A DNA stretch of 64,000 nucleotides from Paramicrobacterium agarici. GTDB taxonomy: Bacteria > Actinomycetota > Actinomycetes > Actinomycetales > Microbacteriaceae. Positions 43,418-53,933 of the stretch are shown one piece after another; position 1 is the first letter of the stretch; the number at the start of each line of letters is the position of its first letter. The stretch spans positions 1,674,001 to 1,738,000 of the forward strand of contig NZ_PDJE01000001.1 of NCBI RefSeq assembly GCF_002563955.1, given 5' to 3'. Both the position numbers and the translations under genes were made by a program. The notes below the pieces were generated by a model. The model was not told the origin of the DNA, searched no databases, and saw only the letters and a program-made list of their open reading frames with translations.

Positions 43418-44014
43418 GTGAGCAACGAGAATCACGCGCCCTTACAGGACGGGCCGACGACCAAATCGGGTAAGAGCGCGCCCTCCCAGGTCAGCGAGAC
43501 CGACTGGAAACAACACAAGGCCAAGCGGCGGGCTGCCAAGAAGGCTGAGAAGAAGTGGTTCTCGCGACCCGTGGCGCTGGTTGTCTCGGTCGTCGCCGTC
43601 TGCGTGTCTGTCGCTGTCGCAAGCGGCGTCGTCGGACTCGTCGAGAATGGAAATCAGCTTCCGCAGGCGCTGACCCTCGCGCAGGTAAATGCCCAGACCG
43701 ATGTGACGCGCTCGGAGGTCGTGCTCGACACGATCGACAACGAGACGGCGACTCTCGTGTGGTCGCGCCATGTGGAGTCGGCTGTCGTCATCGTCGAGGG
43801 GCTCTCGAGGCTCGACAACAGCTCCTACCGCGTCTGGTATGAGACAGCGGGAGAGTACACGCCCGTGGGCGAGCTCACGGTCACCCACGATGGCTCGGAA
43901 GTCTGGGCGGCGCTCTCGGGAGACGTGCGGTCCGCGCAGACGGTCGTCATCACGATCGATCCGGCCGACGCCACAGAGCCCGGTCCCGACGTCGTCGCCG
44001 AGATCAGGCTCTGA
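43418..44014 (+). CDS. membrane protein with RskA-like anti-sigma C-terminal domain
   Basis: This 198-residue protein has a basic cytoplasmic N-terminus (about 1-40, rich in Lys), one membrane helix (VALVVSVVAVCVSVAVASGVV) and an external domain of RskA/anti-sigma-K type (YRVWYETAGEYTPVGELTV and VVITIDPADATEPGP). The zinc-binding anti-sigma domain (HxxxCxxC) is absent, so it cannot bind a sigma factor in the standard way. GTG 43418 is chosen over GTG 43412; both lack a strong Shine-Dalgarno. An ECF-type promoter match lies 170 nt upstream. Confidence 0.75.
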   Translation: MSNENHAPLQDGPTTKSGKSAPSQVSETDWKQHKAKRRAAKKAEKKWFSRPVALVVSVVAVCVSVAVASGVVGLVENGNQLPQALTLAQVNAQTDVTRSEVVLDTIDNETATLVWSRHVESAVVIVEGLSRLDNSSYRVWYETAGEYTPVGELTVTHDGSEVWAALSGDVRSAQTVVITIDPADATEPGPDVVAEIRL

Positions 44015-44020
44015 TCGGCA

Positions 44021-44800
44021 TTATCCGAACCGGCCGGAGACGTAATCCTCTGTCGCCTGAACGCTCGGCTGCGTGAAGATCGTGTCAGTGTCGTCGAACT
44101 CGATGAGCTTTCCGGGCTTGCCCGTTCCGGCGATGTTGAAGAACGCCGTGCGGTCGGAGACGCGTGATGCCTGCTGCATGTTGTGCGTCACGATCACGAT
44201 CGTGTACTGCTCCTTCATCTCTTCGATGAGGTCTTCGATCGCGAGCGTCGAGATCGGGTCGAGGGCCGAGCACGGCTCGTCCATCAGCAGAACGTCGGGC
44301 TCCACGGCGATGGCGCGCGCGATGCAGAGACGCTGCTGCTGCCCGCCCGAAAGACCTGAACCTGGCTTGTCCAGCCGGTCCTTCACCTCCGTCCAGAGAT
44401 TCGCTCCGCGAAGGGCCTTCTCTGTGAGAGCATCCTGATCGGATTTGGACATGCGCTGGTTGTTGAGTCGGACTCCCGCGAGCACATTCTCTTTGATGGA
44501 CATTGTGGGGAACGGGTTCGGGCGCTGGAACACCATGCCGATCTGGCGGCGCACCGCGACCGGGTCGACGCCGGGGTCGTACAGGTTGTTGCCGTCGATG
44601 AGCACATCGCCCTCGACGTAGGCGCCCGGAATGACCTCGTGCATGCGGTTGAGGGTGCGCAGGAAGGTCGACTTGCCGCATCCGGACGGCCCGATGAAGG
44701 CGGTGACGCTGCGCGGTTCGATGGTGAGGGTGACATCTTCGACGGCACGAAAGGCGCTGTAGTAGACGTTGAGGTCTTTGACTTCGATTCTCTTGGACAC
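44021..44800 (-). CDS. pstB: phosphate ABC transporter ATPase PstB
   Basis: This 259-residue ATPase energises phosphate uptake. Walker A is [17 protein letters not shown], the signature is [14 protein letters not shown] and Walker B is [14 protein letters not shown]. The RPNPFP motif is typical of PstB. GTG 44800 has AAGGAA upstream and gives the family length; the longer ATG reading to 44911 is rejected. It is the last gene of pstSCAB. Confidence 0.95.
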   Translation of the reverse strand: MSKRIEVKDLNVYYSAFRAVEDVTLTIEPRSVTAFIGPSGCGKSTFLRTLNRMHEVIPGAYVEGDVLIDGNNLYDPGVDPVAVRRQIGMVFQRPNPFPTMSIKENVLAGVRLNNQRMSKSDQDALTEKALRGANLWTEVKDRLDKPGSGLSGGQQQRLCIARAIAVEPDVLLMDEPCSALDPISTLAIEDLIEEMKEQYTIVIVTHNMQQASRVSDRTAFFNIAGTGKPGKLIEFDDTDTIFTQPSVQATEDYVSGRFG

Positions 44801-44814
44801 GTTATTCCTTAGCG

Positions 44815-45885
44815 TCAGCGGCCCGACTTCGGGGCGAAGTACCGGGCAATGATTCGGGCGACGATGTTGAGAAGCATCACGATCAGAATGAGCGTGAGCG
44901 CACCGGCCCACGCACGATCGAGGTAGGCCTGGGCCTCGAGTCCCTGGCTCACATACGAGTTGTAGACGGCGACAGGGAGGCTCTGCATGCGGCCCTCAAG
45001 AAGGCTGTAGTTCATGTTGTTCGTGAAGCCGGCGGCGATGAGCAGCGGCGCCGTCTCGCCGATCACCCGGGCGACGGCGAGCATGACTCCCGTTGTGATT
45101 CCCGCAATCGCGGTCGGCAGCACAACCTTGAGGATCATGAGCCATCGCGGAACACCGAGCGCGAGCGCAGCCTCGCGGAGCTCGTTGGGAACCACCTTGA
45201 GCATGTCTTCGCTCGAGCGGACGACGACGGGGATCATGATCACCGCGAGCGAGACCGCGCCCGCAAGGCCGATCTTCGTGCCCGGGCCGAAGATGAGGGC
45301 AAACAGTGCGTAGGCGAAGAGCCCGGCGACGATGGAGGGGATGCCGGTCATGACATCGACGAGGAAGGTGATGGCGCGAGCGAGAGCGCCACGGCCGTAC
45401 TCGACGAGGTAGATCGACGTGAGCAGTCCGACCGGAACGGAGATGAGCGTCGCCGTGAGCGTCATCAGAACGGTACCGACGATGGCGTGGATGAATCCGC
45501 CGCCCTCGCCGACGATATTGCGCATCGACCACGTGAAGAACGTGGCGTCGAAGCGCGCTGAGCCGTTGACGATGACCGTGGCGACGAGGGAGATGAGCGG
45601 CGCGAGCGCGACCAGGAACGCAGCGCTCACGAGCGTGGTGATGACGCGGTCCTTCGCACGGCGTGTTCCCTCGACGAACAGCGAGGAGACGAAAAGCAGC
45701 ACGGCGTAGAGAAGAGCGCCGATGATGACGGCACCGGTGATGTTGATTCCGTCCGTCGCCCCCGCGGCAGCGAGCAGCGCGAAGCTGGCGAACGAGATCA
45801 CCATGGACCCGGCCAGGATCAGCCATGGCGCGGGTTTCGCGAGGCGTCCGCTGGCGTAGACGTTGGGAACTGCGGTCTGTGTCAT
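44815..45885 (-). CDS. pstA: phosphate ABC transporter permease PstA
   Basis: This 356-residue permease has about eight membrane helices: an N-terminal pair typical of actinobacteria ([19 protein letters not shown]) and six in the core. The EAA-like loop reads [23 protein letters not shown] 45885 shares a base with the pstC stop (TGATG), which sets the start. A longer frame reaching into pstC is a shadow. Confidence 0.94.
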   Translation of the reverse strand: MTQTAVPNVYASGRLAKPAPWLILAGSMVISFASFALLAAAGATDGINITGAVIIGALLYAVLLFVSSLFVEGTRRAKDRVITTLVSAAFLVALAPLISLVATVIVNGSARFDATFFTWSMRNIVGEGGGFIHAIVGTVLMTLTATLISVPVGLLTSIYLVEYGRGALARAITFLVDVMTGIPSIVAGLFAYALFALIFGPGTKIGLAGAVSLAVIMIPVVVRSSEDMLKVVPNELREAALALGVPRWLMILKVVLPTAIAGITTGVMLAVARVIGETAPLLIAAGFTNNMNYSLLEGRMQSLPVAVYNSYVSQGLEAQAYLDRAWAGALTLILIVMLLNIVARIIARYFAPKSGR

Positions 45886-46838
45886 CAGTTCGCTCCCGAG
45901 AATTCCTTGCGGCGGGCGACGATCCACCGGGCGATCATGTTGATGATGAGGGTGATCGCGAAGAGCAGGAGGCCCGTCGCGATGAGTGCGTCGACATTGA
46001 GGCCGAACGCCTCGGGGAAGCTCAACGCGATATTCGCCGCGATGGTGCCGGGGTTGGCGGACGTGAGCACCTTGAACGTGATGCCGCCCGAGGCCGAGAG
46101 CACCATGGCGACGGCCATGGTCTCGCCCAGGGCGCGTCCGAGGCCGAGCATGGATGCTGAGACGATTCCCGAGCGTCCGAAGGGGAGCACCGCCATGCGA
46201 ATCATCTCCCAGCGCGTCGCCCCGAGAGCCAGCGCTGCCTCTTCGTGAAGGACGGGAGTCTGCAGGAACAGTTCGCGGCACAGCGCCGTGATCACCGGAA
46301 GGACCATGACAGCGAGCACGATCGCAGCCGTCATCATGGTGCGGCCCGTTCCGGAGACGGGCGGTGCGAAGAGCGGAAACCAGCCCATGTTCGCGGTCAG
46401 CCATGCGTACACGGGCTGAATGGCCGGGGCGAGGACGTTGGCTCCCCAGAGACCGAAGACCACGGAGGGCACGGCGGCCAGCAGATCGATGACGTACCCG
46501 AGCGCCTGGGCGAGCCGTCGTGGCGCGTAGTGGGAGATGAAGAGGGCGATGCCGACGGAGACCGGAACCGCCATGAGAAGTGCGAGGAACGCCGCCCACA
46601 CGGTGCCGAATGCCAGCGGCGCGACGTACGTCCAGAAGGTGCCGCCGTCGAAGAGAGAGATCTCGTCTGGATCGGCGACGAGCGCAGGGAATCCCTGCAT
46701 GATGAGGAACGCGGCAACGGCGGCGAGCGTTGCGAGGATCAGCGTTCCCGCGGTGAGCGCGGAACCGGAGAAGATCCGGTCACCGAGTCGCTTTGTCGCG
46801 GGCCTTCGGGTGCGGGGCGACGCTGTCGACGAAGTCAT
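45885..46838 (-). CDS. pstC: phosphate ABC transporter permease PstC
   Basis: This 317-residue permease has six to seven membrane helices. The coupling loop is HEEAALALGATRWEMIRM and the core includes ALGYVIDLLAAVPSVVFGLWG, a PstC hallmark. It lies 87 nt downstream of pstS, with a hairpin between them, and is coupled to pstA. Confidence 0.94.
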   Translation of the reverse strand: MTSSTASPRTRRPATKRLGDRIFSGSALTAGTLILATLAAVAAFLIMQGFPALVADPDEISLFDGGTFWTYVAPLAFGTVWAAFLALLMAVPVSVGIALFISHYAPRRLAQALGYVIDLLAAVPSVVFGLWGANVLAPAIQPVYAWLTANMGWFPLFAPPVSGTGRTMMTAAIVLAVMVLPVITALCRELFLQTPVLHEEAALALGATRWEMIRMAVLPFGRSGIVSASMLGLGRALGETMAVAMVLSASGGITFKVLTSANPGTIAANIALSFPEAFGLNVDALIATGLLLFAITLIINMIARWIVARRKEFSGAN

Positions 46839-46881
46839 TCGAAAGTGGTGTCCTGTTGGGTCGTGAGGGAGCGGGCGTGCA

Positions 46882-46916
46882 GGTGGCCCGACGCTCCGTG
46901 CGGGCGCCGGGCCACC
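46882..46916 (-). other. hairpin between pstS and pstC
   Basis: GGTGGCCCG (46882-46890) pairs with CGGGCCACC (46908-46916). Such stems often protect the pstS message or cut readthrough, so that the binding protein is made in excess of the permeases. Confidence 0.6.
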
Positions 46917-46925
46917 GCGCCGTGG

Positions 46926-48017
46926 TTACTTGATTGCCTCGACGGCTGCCGAAGCCTTCTCGAAGAGCGTGCTCGAGATCGGAGCGGTTCCGGCGGCCTC
47001 CTGTGAGGTGGCCTGTCCTTCTTCGCTGATCACGTAGCTGAGGTACGCCTTTGTCAGCTCCGCTGCCTCGGCGTCCTGGTACTCGTTGCATGCGATCAGG
47101 TAGCTGACGAGAACGATCGGGTAAACGCCCGACTCGGTTGACGAGCGGTCGAGCTCGATCGCGAGGTCGCCCTCATCGCGGCCCTCGGCGAACGGCGACG
47201 CGTCGACGATTGCCGCAGCTGCCTCAGCGGAGTACGGCACGTACTCGTCGCCGACCTTGATCGCGACGGTCCCGAGGTCGCCTGCGCGGGATGCATCGGC
47301 GTAGCCGATGGTTCCGGTGCCGTTGGTCACGGCGTCGATCACGCCAGAGGTTCCCTGTGCGCCCTCGCCGCCCTGGTATGGCCAGGTTTCGCCGGCTTCA
47401 GCGTCCCACACGTCGCCAGCAGCTGCGTGGAGGTAGTCGGTGAAGTTCTCTGTCGTCCCCGACTCGTCGGAGCGGTGCACGGCGGTGATGGCCTGATCGG
47501 GCAAGTCCGCATCGGGGTTCTGACTGACGATGGCTTCGTCCGTCCAGTTGTTGATGTCGCCCTTGAAGATGCCGGCGAGCGTTGCCGCGTCGAGGTTAAG
47601 GCTGTCGACCCCCTCGATGTTGAAGACGATGGCGATGGGGGAGATGTACGCGGGGATCTCGATGATTCCCGTGTCGGGCGTGCACGAGGCGAACTCACCG
47701 CTGGAGATCTCCTCTGTCGTGAAGGCGGCGTCGGAACCGGCGAACGAGCTGGCGCCCGCCATGAAGTTCTCACGGCCCGCGCCCGAGCCCTCAGGAGCGT
47801 ACTCGACCGTGACGTCGGGGTTTGCCTCCTGGAAGGCGGCGACCCATGCCTCTTGGGCCGCTTGCTGCGATGATGCGCCGCCGCCGACGAGTGTGCCCGA
47901 GAGTGACGAGTCGGCACCGGAGTTGTTCGCCGAGCTCTCATTCGCCGCACACGAGGTGAGCAGGAGTGACGCGGCTGCGGCCACGGCGAGTGGGAAGCCG
48001 TAACGCTTGATGTTCAC
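46926..48017 (-). CDS. pstS: phosphate-binding lipoprotein PstS
   Basis: This 363-residue solute-binding protein has a lipoprotein signal ending LLLTSC (lipid Cys 23). Phosphate-binding motifs are GAGRENFMAGASSFAGSD near 82 and HRSDESGTTENFTDYL near 182. It captures phosphate outside the membrane for PstCAB. A two-unit PHO-box-like repeat lies 95-115 nt upstream. It is the first gene of pstSCAB and follows ppk and the NUDIX gene. Confidence 0.95.
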   Translation of the reverse strand: MNIKRYGFPLAVAAAASLLLTSCAANESSANNSGADSSLSGTLVGGGASSQQAAQEAWVAAFQEANPDVTVEYAPEGSGAGRENFMAGASSFAGSDAAFTTEEISSGEFASCTPDTGIIEIPAYISPIAIVFNIEGVDSLNLDAATLAGIFKGDINNWTDEAIVSQNPDADLPDQAITAVHRSDESGTTENFTDYLHAAAGDVWDAEAGETWPYQGGEGAQGTSGVIDAVTNGTGTIGYADASRAGDLGTVAIKVGDEYVPYSAEAAAAIVDASPFAEGRDEGDLAIELDRSSTESGVYPIVLVSYLIACNEYQDAEAAELTKAYLSYVISEEGQATSQEAAGTAPISSTLFEKASAAVEAIK

Positions 48018-48110
48018 AGGTTTGAGCCTTTCGCTGATAACAGGACGTGGTGGGGCTTTTCGGCCCTACCGCTGGTCACGCTAAGCAGGTCGTGTGACGA
48101 GCGTCCCTCA

Positions 48111-48132
48111 GCGGAGTAAACGAAAGGTGAAC
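48111..48132 (-). promoter_or_regulatory. PHO-box-like repeat upstream of pstS
   Basis: On the minus strand two 11-nt units abut: GTTCACCTTTC (48122-48132) and GTTTACTCCGC (48111-48121). They match the GTTCACC direct-repeat pattern bound by PhoP/RegX3-type regulators, and senX3-regX3 is 10 kb away. Confidence 0.6.
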
Positions 48133-48145
48133 GGAAGGCGTCTAC

Positions 48146-49090
48146 TCAGTCACGAGTGGGGTGGGTCTCGATTGTGATGATGCCGGAGCCGGGGTTTGTT
48201 GCCGACAGATGAACGATTGAGAACTCGCCGGTTCCGAGCGCCGCGGCATCACGCAGGTACGATCCGTCGAGCGTTCCGGTGGCGAGCGCGATCTCGCGAA
48301 GGATGTCCGGGATCACGGGACCGTGGCTGCACACGACGGCGGTCTTGCGCTTGCGTATGCGCTTGCCGATGACACTGCGCACGTCGCTCGTGCCCTCTTC
48401 CCACGCGTCTTGACTCAAGGCATCTGTGTGCTTCGGCTCGATGCCGCTCGCCGCCGCGAGCGGGGCCACAGTCGTGACACAGCGCACCGCGCTGCTCGTG
48501 ACGATCTTCTTCGGGTTCAGCGCAAGGATCGAGGGAACCGCGGATGCCGCCTGGCGCACGCCCTTCGGCGTCAGCGGGCGGGATGCATCGGAGCCGTCCC
48601 AGTCGCCGCGTGCTGTCGCTTTCGCATGGCGCAGCACGATGAGGGCGAACGTGGCGGTCACTCCCTCGTCGACCAGGTCCGCGAAGCGGGCGACGACGTC
48701 GACATCCTGCGGGTAGGTGAGATACCGCTGCGCACGGTCGAGCGATACCCATTCCTGAGCGGCAACCTCTCCGTTGGGCACGAATGTCGACTTCTGCACG
48801 GCCCGCTCTGTCACCTCGGCGGCCCAGTAGTGCACGAACTTATCGCGACCGGAGCCCAGCGTGTAGTGAGAGATGCCGACGGGAACGCCGAGCGTGACGT
48901 CGAAGCCTGTCTCTTCTTTCACCTCGCGCACGGCGGTCTGCGGAAGGGATTCACCGGGATCGACCTTGCCCTTCGGCAGTGTGACATCGCCCTGCTTCGT
49001 GCGATGGATGACAAGCACGCGCACCTCGCCGGCGATCTCGCGCCAGCACAGTGCGCCGGCCGCGAAGACGGCCTTCTCGTGTCGGCTCAT
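48146..49090 (-). CDS. mutT1: MutT1-type NUDIX hydrolase with histidine phosphatase domain
   Basis: This 314-residue protein joins a NUDIX domain (box [20 protein letters not shown], residues about 40-59) and a C-terminal histidine-phosphatase domain with LRHAKAT near 155 and CSHGPV near 260. Mycobacterial MutT1 has the same layout and cleans 8-oxo-(d)GTP or diadenosine polyphosphates. ATG 49090 overlaps the ppk stop by 4 nt. The ppk-mutT1 pairing is conserved in actinobacteria. Confidence 0.88.
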   Translation of the reverse strand: MSRHEKAVFAAGALCWREIAGEVRVLVIHRTKQGDVTLPKGKVDPGESLPQTAVREVKEETGFDVTLGVPVGISHYTLGSGRDKFVHYWAAEVTERAVQKSTFVPNGEVAAQEWVSLDRAQRYLTYPQDVDVVARFADLVDEGVTATFALIVLRHAKATARGDWDGSDASRPLTPKGVRQAASAVPSILALNPKKIVTSSAVRCVTTVAPLAAASGIEPKHTDALSQDAWEEGTSDVRSVIGKRIRKRKTAVVCSHGPVIPDILREIALATGTLDGSYLRDAAALGTGEFSIVHLSATNPGSGIITIETHPTRD

Positions 49091-51261
49091 CGACCGCTTC
49101 GCCTCCGCTTTCTGCGCGACACCGCTTGCATGAGCTCGTCTTGAAGGCTGCGCAGCGGCCGCCCGTCGGTGTCGAAAGCATGTCTTGTCCAGGTGCCGTC
49201 GGGCTCCAGCCACCACGACGACATGCTGTCATCCATGGCCATGTCGAGCATCGTGTCGATCTGCTCGATGTGGTTGGTGTCGGCGAGGCTCACCAGCACC
49301 TCGACGCGGCGATCGAGGTTGCGGTGCATCATGTCGGCGCTTCCGATGTACGTCGTGTGCTCGCCATTGTTCTCGAAGGCGAAGATGCGCGAATGCTCGA
49401 GGTAGCGCCCCACGATGGAGCGCACCCGGATCGTCTCGCTCAAGCCGGGTACGCCTGGCCGCAGGCCGCAGATGCCGCGCACCCACACGTCGACGGGAAC
49501 ACCCGCCTGGCTCGCGCGGTACAGCGCATCGATGATGGCCTCGTCGACGATGGAATTCACCTTGATCCGGATGCCGCTGGGCTTTCCGGCCTCGGCGTTG
49601 CGACGTTCCTTCTCGATCAGCTTCAGCAGGCCCTTGCGCAGGTGCAGCGGCGCCACGAGGAGCCGGTTGAACTTCTTCTCGATCGCGTAGCCCGACAGCT
49701 CGTTGAACAAGCGCGTCAGGTCCATGCCGACCTGGTCATCCGCGGTGAACAGCCCGATGTCTTCGTACACGCGACTGGTCTTGGGGTTGTAGTTTCCCGT
49801 TCCGATATGCGAGTAATGCCGCAGCTTGCCTCCCTCGTGCCTGATCACGAGTGCGAGCTTGCAGTGCGTCTTGAGTCCGACGAGTCCGTAGACGACGTGG
49901 ACGCCGGCCTTCTCGAGCTTTCGCGCCCATTCGATGTTGTTCTGCTCGTCGAATCGAGCCTTGATCTCGACGAGCGCGAGCACCTGCTTTCCGGCCTCAG
50001 CGGCGTCGATCAGCGCCTCGACGATGGGGGAATCGCCCGACGTGCGGTAGAGCGTCTGCTTGATCGCCAGCACGTGGGGGTCGGCGGCGGCTTGCTCGAG
50101 AAACTCCTGCACGCTCGTCGCGAACGACTCGTAGGGGTGGTGCACCATCACGTCGCGACGGGAGATCGCCGCGAACAGGTCGGCCTTTCCGTTGGGCTCC
50201 GGCGGGCGAAAATCGAGAGCCGTGTTCGGCACGCGCCTCGGGTACTTCAGGTCGGGCCTGTCGATCTTGGCAACCTCGAACAGGCCGCCGAGGTCGAGCG
50301 GGCCCGGGAGCCGGTAGACCTCCTGCGCCGTGATGTCGAGCTCTCTCACGAGCAGATCGAGCGTCTGGTCGTCCATGTCGTCAGTGACCTCAAGGCGGAT
50401 GGGCGGCCCGAATCGGCGACGCAGCAGCTCGCGCTCGAGCGCCTGAATGAGGTTCTCCGATTCGTCTTCCTCGATCTCGATGTCTTCGTTTCGCGTCACG
50501 CGGAAGACGTGATGATCGATGACCTCCATGCCCGAGAACAGCGCGTCGAGGTGCTGCGAGATGAGGTCTTCGAGGGCGATGTAGCGAATGTGATCGACAG
50601 ACTCGCGGTGATCAACGCGCACGAAGCGCGGAAGCATCTGTGGCACCTTGATGCGCGCGAACTCCTGGCGGCCGGTGCGCGTATTGCGCACCCGCACCGA
50701 GAGGTTGAGCGAGAGCCCCGAGATGTACGGGAAGGGATGTGCCGGATCGACCGCCAGCGGCATCAGCACGGGGAAGATCTGCCCGGCAAAGTAATCGCTC
50801 AGGTAATCGTGGTCGCTGTCATCGAGCGTCTCCCAGCTGACGATGCTGATGCCAGCGCTCTGCAGCTGCGGCTCGATTGACGAGTGCCATGTGTCGGCGT
50901 GCCGCTTCTGCAGCTCGTGCGCGCGCTCGGAGATCTCGTCGAGCACGTCCTTCGGTGACCGTCCGACGTTCGTCGGCACCGCGAGCCCCGTGACGATGCG
51001 GCGGCGCAGTCCGGCGACTCGAACCATGAAGAACTCGTCGAGGTTGCTCGCGAAGATCGCGAGAAAGTTCACGCGTTCGAGAACGGGGAGGGTCTCGTCT
51101 TCGGCGAGCTCGAGCACCCGCTGGTTGAACGCGAGCCAGCTGATCTCCCGATCGAGGTACCGGTCGTCTGGCAGCCCGGCGTCTTCATCGCCCACCATCG
51201 GGTCGAAGTCATCGTCGTCGCGATCGATGGCTGAGTCGTTGACGAAATCGGTAGGTGCCAT
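49087..51261 (-). CDS. ppk: polyphosphate kinase
   Basis: This 724-residue enzyme makes polyphosphate from ATP. Four PPK1 domains are present: the N-terminal domain (35-140), the head domain, and two phospholipase-D-like domains. The phospho-histidine regions are [20 protein letters not shown] (near 470) and [17 protein letters not shown] (near 645). Its location between the stress regulators and pstSCAB fits phosphate storage. Confidence 0.95.
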   Translation of the reverse strand: MAPTDFVNDSAIDRDDDDFDPMVGDEDAGLPDDRYLDREISWLAFNQRVLELAEDETLPVLERVNFLAIFASNLDEFFMVRVAGLRRRIVTGLAVPTNVGRSPKDVLDEISERAHELQKRHADTWHSSIEPQLQSAGISIVSWETLDDSDHDYLSDYFAGQIFPVLMPLAVDPAHPFPYISGLSLNLSVRVRNTRTGRQEFARIKVPQMLPRFVRVDHRESVDHIRYIALEDLISQHLDALFSGMEVIDHHVFRVTRNEDIEIEEDESENLIQALERELLRRRFGPPIRLEVTDDMDDQTLDLLVRELDITAQEVYRLPGPLDLGGLFEVAKIDRPDLKYPRRVPNTALDFRPPEPNGKADLFAAISRRDVMVHHPYESFATSVQEFLEQAAADPHVLAIKQTLYRTSGDSPIVEALIDAAEAGKQVLALVEIKARFDEQNNIEWARKLEKAGVHVVYGLVGLKTHCKLALVIRHEGGKLRHYSHIGTGNYNPKTSRVYEDIGLFTADDQVGMDLTRLFNELSGYAIEKKFNRLLVAPLHLRKGLLKLIEKERRNAEAGKPSGIRIKVNSIVDEAIIDALYRASQAGVPVDVWVRGICGLRPGVPGLSETIRVRSIVGRYLEHSRIFAFENNGEHTTYIGSADMMHRNLDRRVEVLVSLADTNHIEQIDTMLDMAMDDSMSSWWLEPDGTWTRHAFDTDGRPLRSLQDELMQAVSRRKRRRSGR

Positions 51262-51312
51262 TGTCTTATCTTGGCATCACGCTCGTGCCGGCGCGAAGAG
51301 TTCTCGCGGAAT

Positions 51313-52164
51313 TCATGCGGAGGCGTCGCGGCGATACTGAACATCGATCGTGTAATCGGCGAAGCCCAGTGATCGGTACAGGCGCATTGCTCGCTCATTG
51401 TCGCCGTCGACGTACAGAGCCGCCACACGGCATCCTCTCGTCTTCATGTGCGCCAGTCCCGCTTGCGTCAGGGAACGGCCGAGGCCCTTTCCCGCGCGTT
51501 CGGAATCGACACCCAGAACGTAGATCTCGCCGATGTCTCCCGTGATCTTGAGCCAGTTGTAGCCGATCAGCTCGCCGGTCTCCGAACGCGCGACGAGCAC
51601 GTCATCGGCGCGAAACCACGGCTCAGCCATGCGCGCCTCAAGGTCGGCGAGCGTGATGCGGCCCTGCTCGGGATGGTCGGCGAACACCCGGGCGTTCAAC
51701 TGTACCCACGCACGAGAGTCGCGTTCCGGCTCGAAGCGCTCGAACTCCGCGACGTCGTGGTTCACGTCGTCGAGAGGGCGCCTGAGCTGGTAGAGGGTGC
51801 GAATACGCGACAGATGAGCGGATGCTGCAAGCCGCGCAGCCGCCGGGTGATCGCCGTGCGCCCACGTGAGCACGTCGCCGTCGTACCGGGCAAGCAGCTC
51901 CTTCAGGGCCGCGCCGCCGCGCCCGGAACCGCGGTACGCCGGTGCGATCACGAATTCGAACTCTGCAGGGTCGTCGGGACGAGCGATGGCAACGCCCGTC
52001 ACCGTGCCGTCATCGTCAACGATCTCGAGAAACCGCCGCTGCCCCGAACGGGCCTCGACGATCGACTGATCGCTGAACGGCGGCTGCCCGTCAGCGGCCT
52101 CGGCGTCGGCGACGATTCGCTCGAACCTCTCGCTCTGGTCGCGCAGGTCACTTTGTCGCAGCAT
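51313..52164 (-). CDS. mshD: mycothiol synthase
   Basis: This 283-residue protein has two tandem GNAT acetyltransferase domains. The second holds the acetyl-CoA loop ([16 protein letters not shown]). It makes mycothiol from acetyl-CoA and Cys-GlcN-Ins, the last step of actinobacterial thiol synthesis. The start overlaps the end of the GlnR-like gene by 17 nt. The order glnR-like, mshD is also seen in mycobacteria. Confidence 0.9.
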   Translation of the reverse strand: MLRQSDLRDQSERFERIVADAEAADGQPPFSDQSIVEARSGQRRFLEIVDDDGTVTGVAIARPDDPAEFEFVIAPAYRGSGRGGAALKELLARYDGDVLTWAHGDHPAAARLAASAHLSRIRTLYQLRRPLDDVNHDVAEFERFEPERDSRAWVQLNARVFADHPEQGRITLADLEARMAEPWFRADDVLVARSETGELIGYNWLKITGDIGEIYVLGVDSERAGKGLGRSLTQAGLAHMKTRGCRVAALYVDGDNERAMRLYRSLGFADYTIDVQYRRDASA

Positions 52165-52828
52165 CCGTCATCTCTCCGTCCGACGCATTGAACCGGTAGC
52201 CGACGTTGCGCACTGTGCCGATCAGCTGCTCCATGTCACCGAGCTTGGCGCGAAGGCGCCGCACGTGCACGTCGACCGTACGGCTTCCACCGTAGTAGTC
52301 ATAGCCCCACACCTCGCTCAGCAGCTGCTCACGAGTGAACACGCGCGTGGGGTTCGCGGCGAGGAACCGCAGCAGCTCGAACTCCTTGAAGGTCAGGTCG
52401 AGCGGCCGGCCCTGCACCCGCGCCGCGTAGCTCGCCTCGTCGATCACGAGCCCCGACGTCGAGATGACCGTTGTCTCCTCCTCGGGCGCCGCGCGGCCGA
52501 GGGCCAGGCGAATGCGCGCATCGAGCTCGGCCGGCCCGGCCGTCGTCAGCACCACGTCGGCGATGCCCCACTCGTGCGACACGGCGGCGAGGCCGCCTTC
52601 TGTGAGCGCGACGAAGACGGGCGCGGCGTTTCCCGTGCTGCGCAGAATCGCGCAAAGGGCCTTCGCCTGGGCGAGGTCGCGCTGACCGTCGACGATCACG
52701 ATGTCGGACGGGGGAGCGTTCACGAGTTCCGCGGGAGATGCAGCGACCCGGCGCACCGTGTGTGCGAGCAGATCGAGCGCGGTCAATGAGCCCGACGTGT
52801 CGGGCGTGAGAACGAGCACGTGTGCCAA
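52148..52828 (-). CDS. glnR: GlnR-like winged-helix regulator
   Basis: This 226-residue OmpR-class protein has a receiver-like domain (1-115) with Asp 47 in IVIVDGQRD but without the full acidic pocket: the usual N-terminal acidic pair is missing (VLVLTPDTS), as in GlnR-type atypical regulators that work without phosphorylation. The C-terminal winged helix has [10 protein letters not shown] and [15 protein letters not shown]. The mshD neighbour supports the GlnR assignment. In mycobacteria GlnR controls nitrogen genes; targets here are not visible. Confidence 0.75.
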   Translation of the reverse strand: MAHVLVLTPDTSGSLTALDLLAHTVRRVAASPAELVNAPPSDIVIVDGQRDLAQAKALCAILRSTGNAAPVFVALTEGGLAAVSHEWGIADVVLTTAGPAELDARIRLALGRAAPEEETTVISTSGLVIDEASYAARVQGRPLDLTFKEFELLRFLAANPTRVFTREQLLSEVWGYDYYGGSRTVDVHVRRLRAKLGDMEQLIGTVRNVGYRFNASDGEMTDAATK

Positions 52829-52899
52829 GAGGGGGCCTTCCCGTGTGTGTTTCCAGTGTAGAGCGATGCCCGCCCGGCGAGTTGCGGCACAATGGAACA

Positions 52900-53193
52900 G
52901 TGACTGATCAGACCGCTCTCGCCCGCAGCCCAGCGCTCGTCGGCCAGATTGTCGTGTGGTCGCTCACCCTCGTGCTGGCGGTGCTTGCGGCGATCTTCGC
53001 GCCCGAGGGCTTCCGGTTCACGTGGCTTGCGCTCGTGTGCAGCATCGGGGTGATCGCCGCGTTCGTTCGCGAACTCTCGACGCACACTCAGAACGGCTTC
53101 ATCATTCGGGTGGCTGTGCTGTGCACGGGCAGCTTTCTCATTGTCTCGATCGTCGCGGGCGTTGCAGGCCTTGCCGAGCTGCTGACCTACTAG
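52900..53193 (+). CDS. small membrane protein, function unknown
   Basis: This 97-residue protein has three hydrophobic segments (17-37, 40-58 and 70-92) and no recognisable domain. The GTG at 52900 lies 6 nt after CACAAT without a Shine-Dalgarno, a leaderless-type start. It is divergent from the GlnR-like gene and 9 nt before a second tiny membrane gene. Function unknown. Confidence 0.65.
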   Translation: MTDQTALARSPALVGQIVVWSLTLVLAVLAAIFAPEGFRFTWLALVCSIGVIAAFVRELSTHTQNGFIIRVAVLCTGSFLIVSIVAGVAGLAELLTY

Positions 53194-53202
53194 ACTTGGG
53201 GC

Positions 53203-53316
53203 ATGGACCTCGTAGCTCTTGAACTCTTCTTCGTCGGTCTGCTCGGCCTGGCGAGCCTCGCCATCGTGTGGACCGCCGGCGTCGTGTGCTGGAACCTCTT
53301 CCGCGGCCAGAGGTAA
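53203..53316 (+). CDS. 37-residue single-helix membrane peptide
   Basis: The frame encodes a peptide starting MDLVALELFFVGLLG, with one membrane helix (6-29) and a basic end (NLFRGQR). A TAGACT box ends 6 nt before the ATG, which suggests a dedicated leaderless transcript. It lies in a tight group with the 97-residue membrane protein and the nitrobindin-like gene. Too short to classify; it could be a small regulatory membrane protein. Confidence 0.5.
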   Translation: MDLVALELFFVGLLGLASLAIVWTAGVVCWNLFRGQR

Positions 53317-53327
53317 GGGGCAGCGCC

Positions 53328-53933
53328 GTGCGTGAGATTCCGGCTGACCTCCCTTCAGAGATCGTGCCGCTGTCGTGGCTGCTCGGCGTCTGGGAAGGCA
53401 CCGGCGTCATCGACTATCCGATCGGCGACGAGAAGGTGTCGCGAGAGTTCGGCCAGCGCGTCTCGTTCAGCCACGACGGCCTGTCGTATCTGAACTACTC
53501 GTCGTTCACGTGGCTTGTGGGCGAGGGCGAAGACGAAGATGAACCCCTCACGGCCGAAACCGGGTACTGGCGTCTCGAGCGGCCACGGCAAGACGGCGAC
53601 GTCGGTCCGGGGATGCTGCCCGCGCGCGGTCCCGCGCCATTCTCCGACGTCGACGCCGTGGAATCCCTGCGCCGCCCGTCGGGCGGTTTTCCGCTCGAGG
53701 TCGCGATCGTGCACCCCGACGGCGTCTCGGAGCTGTACCTCGGCGAGGTCAACGGACCCCGCATCGACATCGGGACGGATGCTGTCATGCGCAGCGCGGG
53801 TGCCAAGAACTACAGCGCGGCGACGCGCATGTACGGCCTCGTCGACGGGCATCTGCTGTGGGCGTGGGACATCGCCGCTCTGGGCCAGGAGCTGCGCTCG
53901 CACGCGTCAGCGCGACTGGCCAAGGTGGATTGA
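53328..53933 (+). CDS. nitrobindin-like heme protein (FABP-family, DUF1794)
   Basis: This 201-residue beta-barrel protein has the nitrobindin mark LLGVWEGTG near residue 18 and the C-terminal His in LRSHASARL that would bind ferric heme. Such proteins isomerise peroxynitrite. GTG 53328 has AAGGGG about 8 nt upstream. Its TGA shares a base with the ygfZ start, so the two are coupled. Confidence 0.82.
   Translation: MREIPADLPSEIVPLSWLLGVWEGTGVIDYPIGDEKVSREFGQRVSFSHDGLSYLNYSSFTWLVGEGEDEDEPLTAETGYWRLERPRQDGDVGPGMLPARGPAPFSDVDAVESLRRPSGGFPLEVAIVHPDGVSELYLGEVNGPRIDIGTDAVMRSAGAKNYSAATRMYGLVDGHLLWAWDIAALGQELRSHASARLAKVD

Noticed and set aside
44815..46599. Long PstA version fused to upstream sequence
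   Set aside because: The extension overlaps pstC in another frame and reads as low-complexity shadow; TGATG at 45885 sets the pstA start.
49051..50880. Plus-strand open frame of 609 codons opposite ppk
   Set aside because: ppk is unambiguous on the other strand; the frame is rich in Arg/His/Val, typical of antisense shadows.
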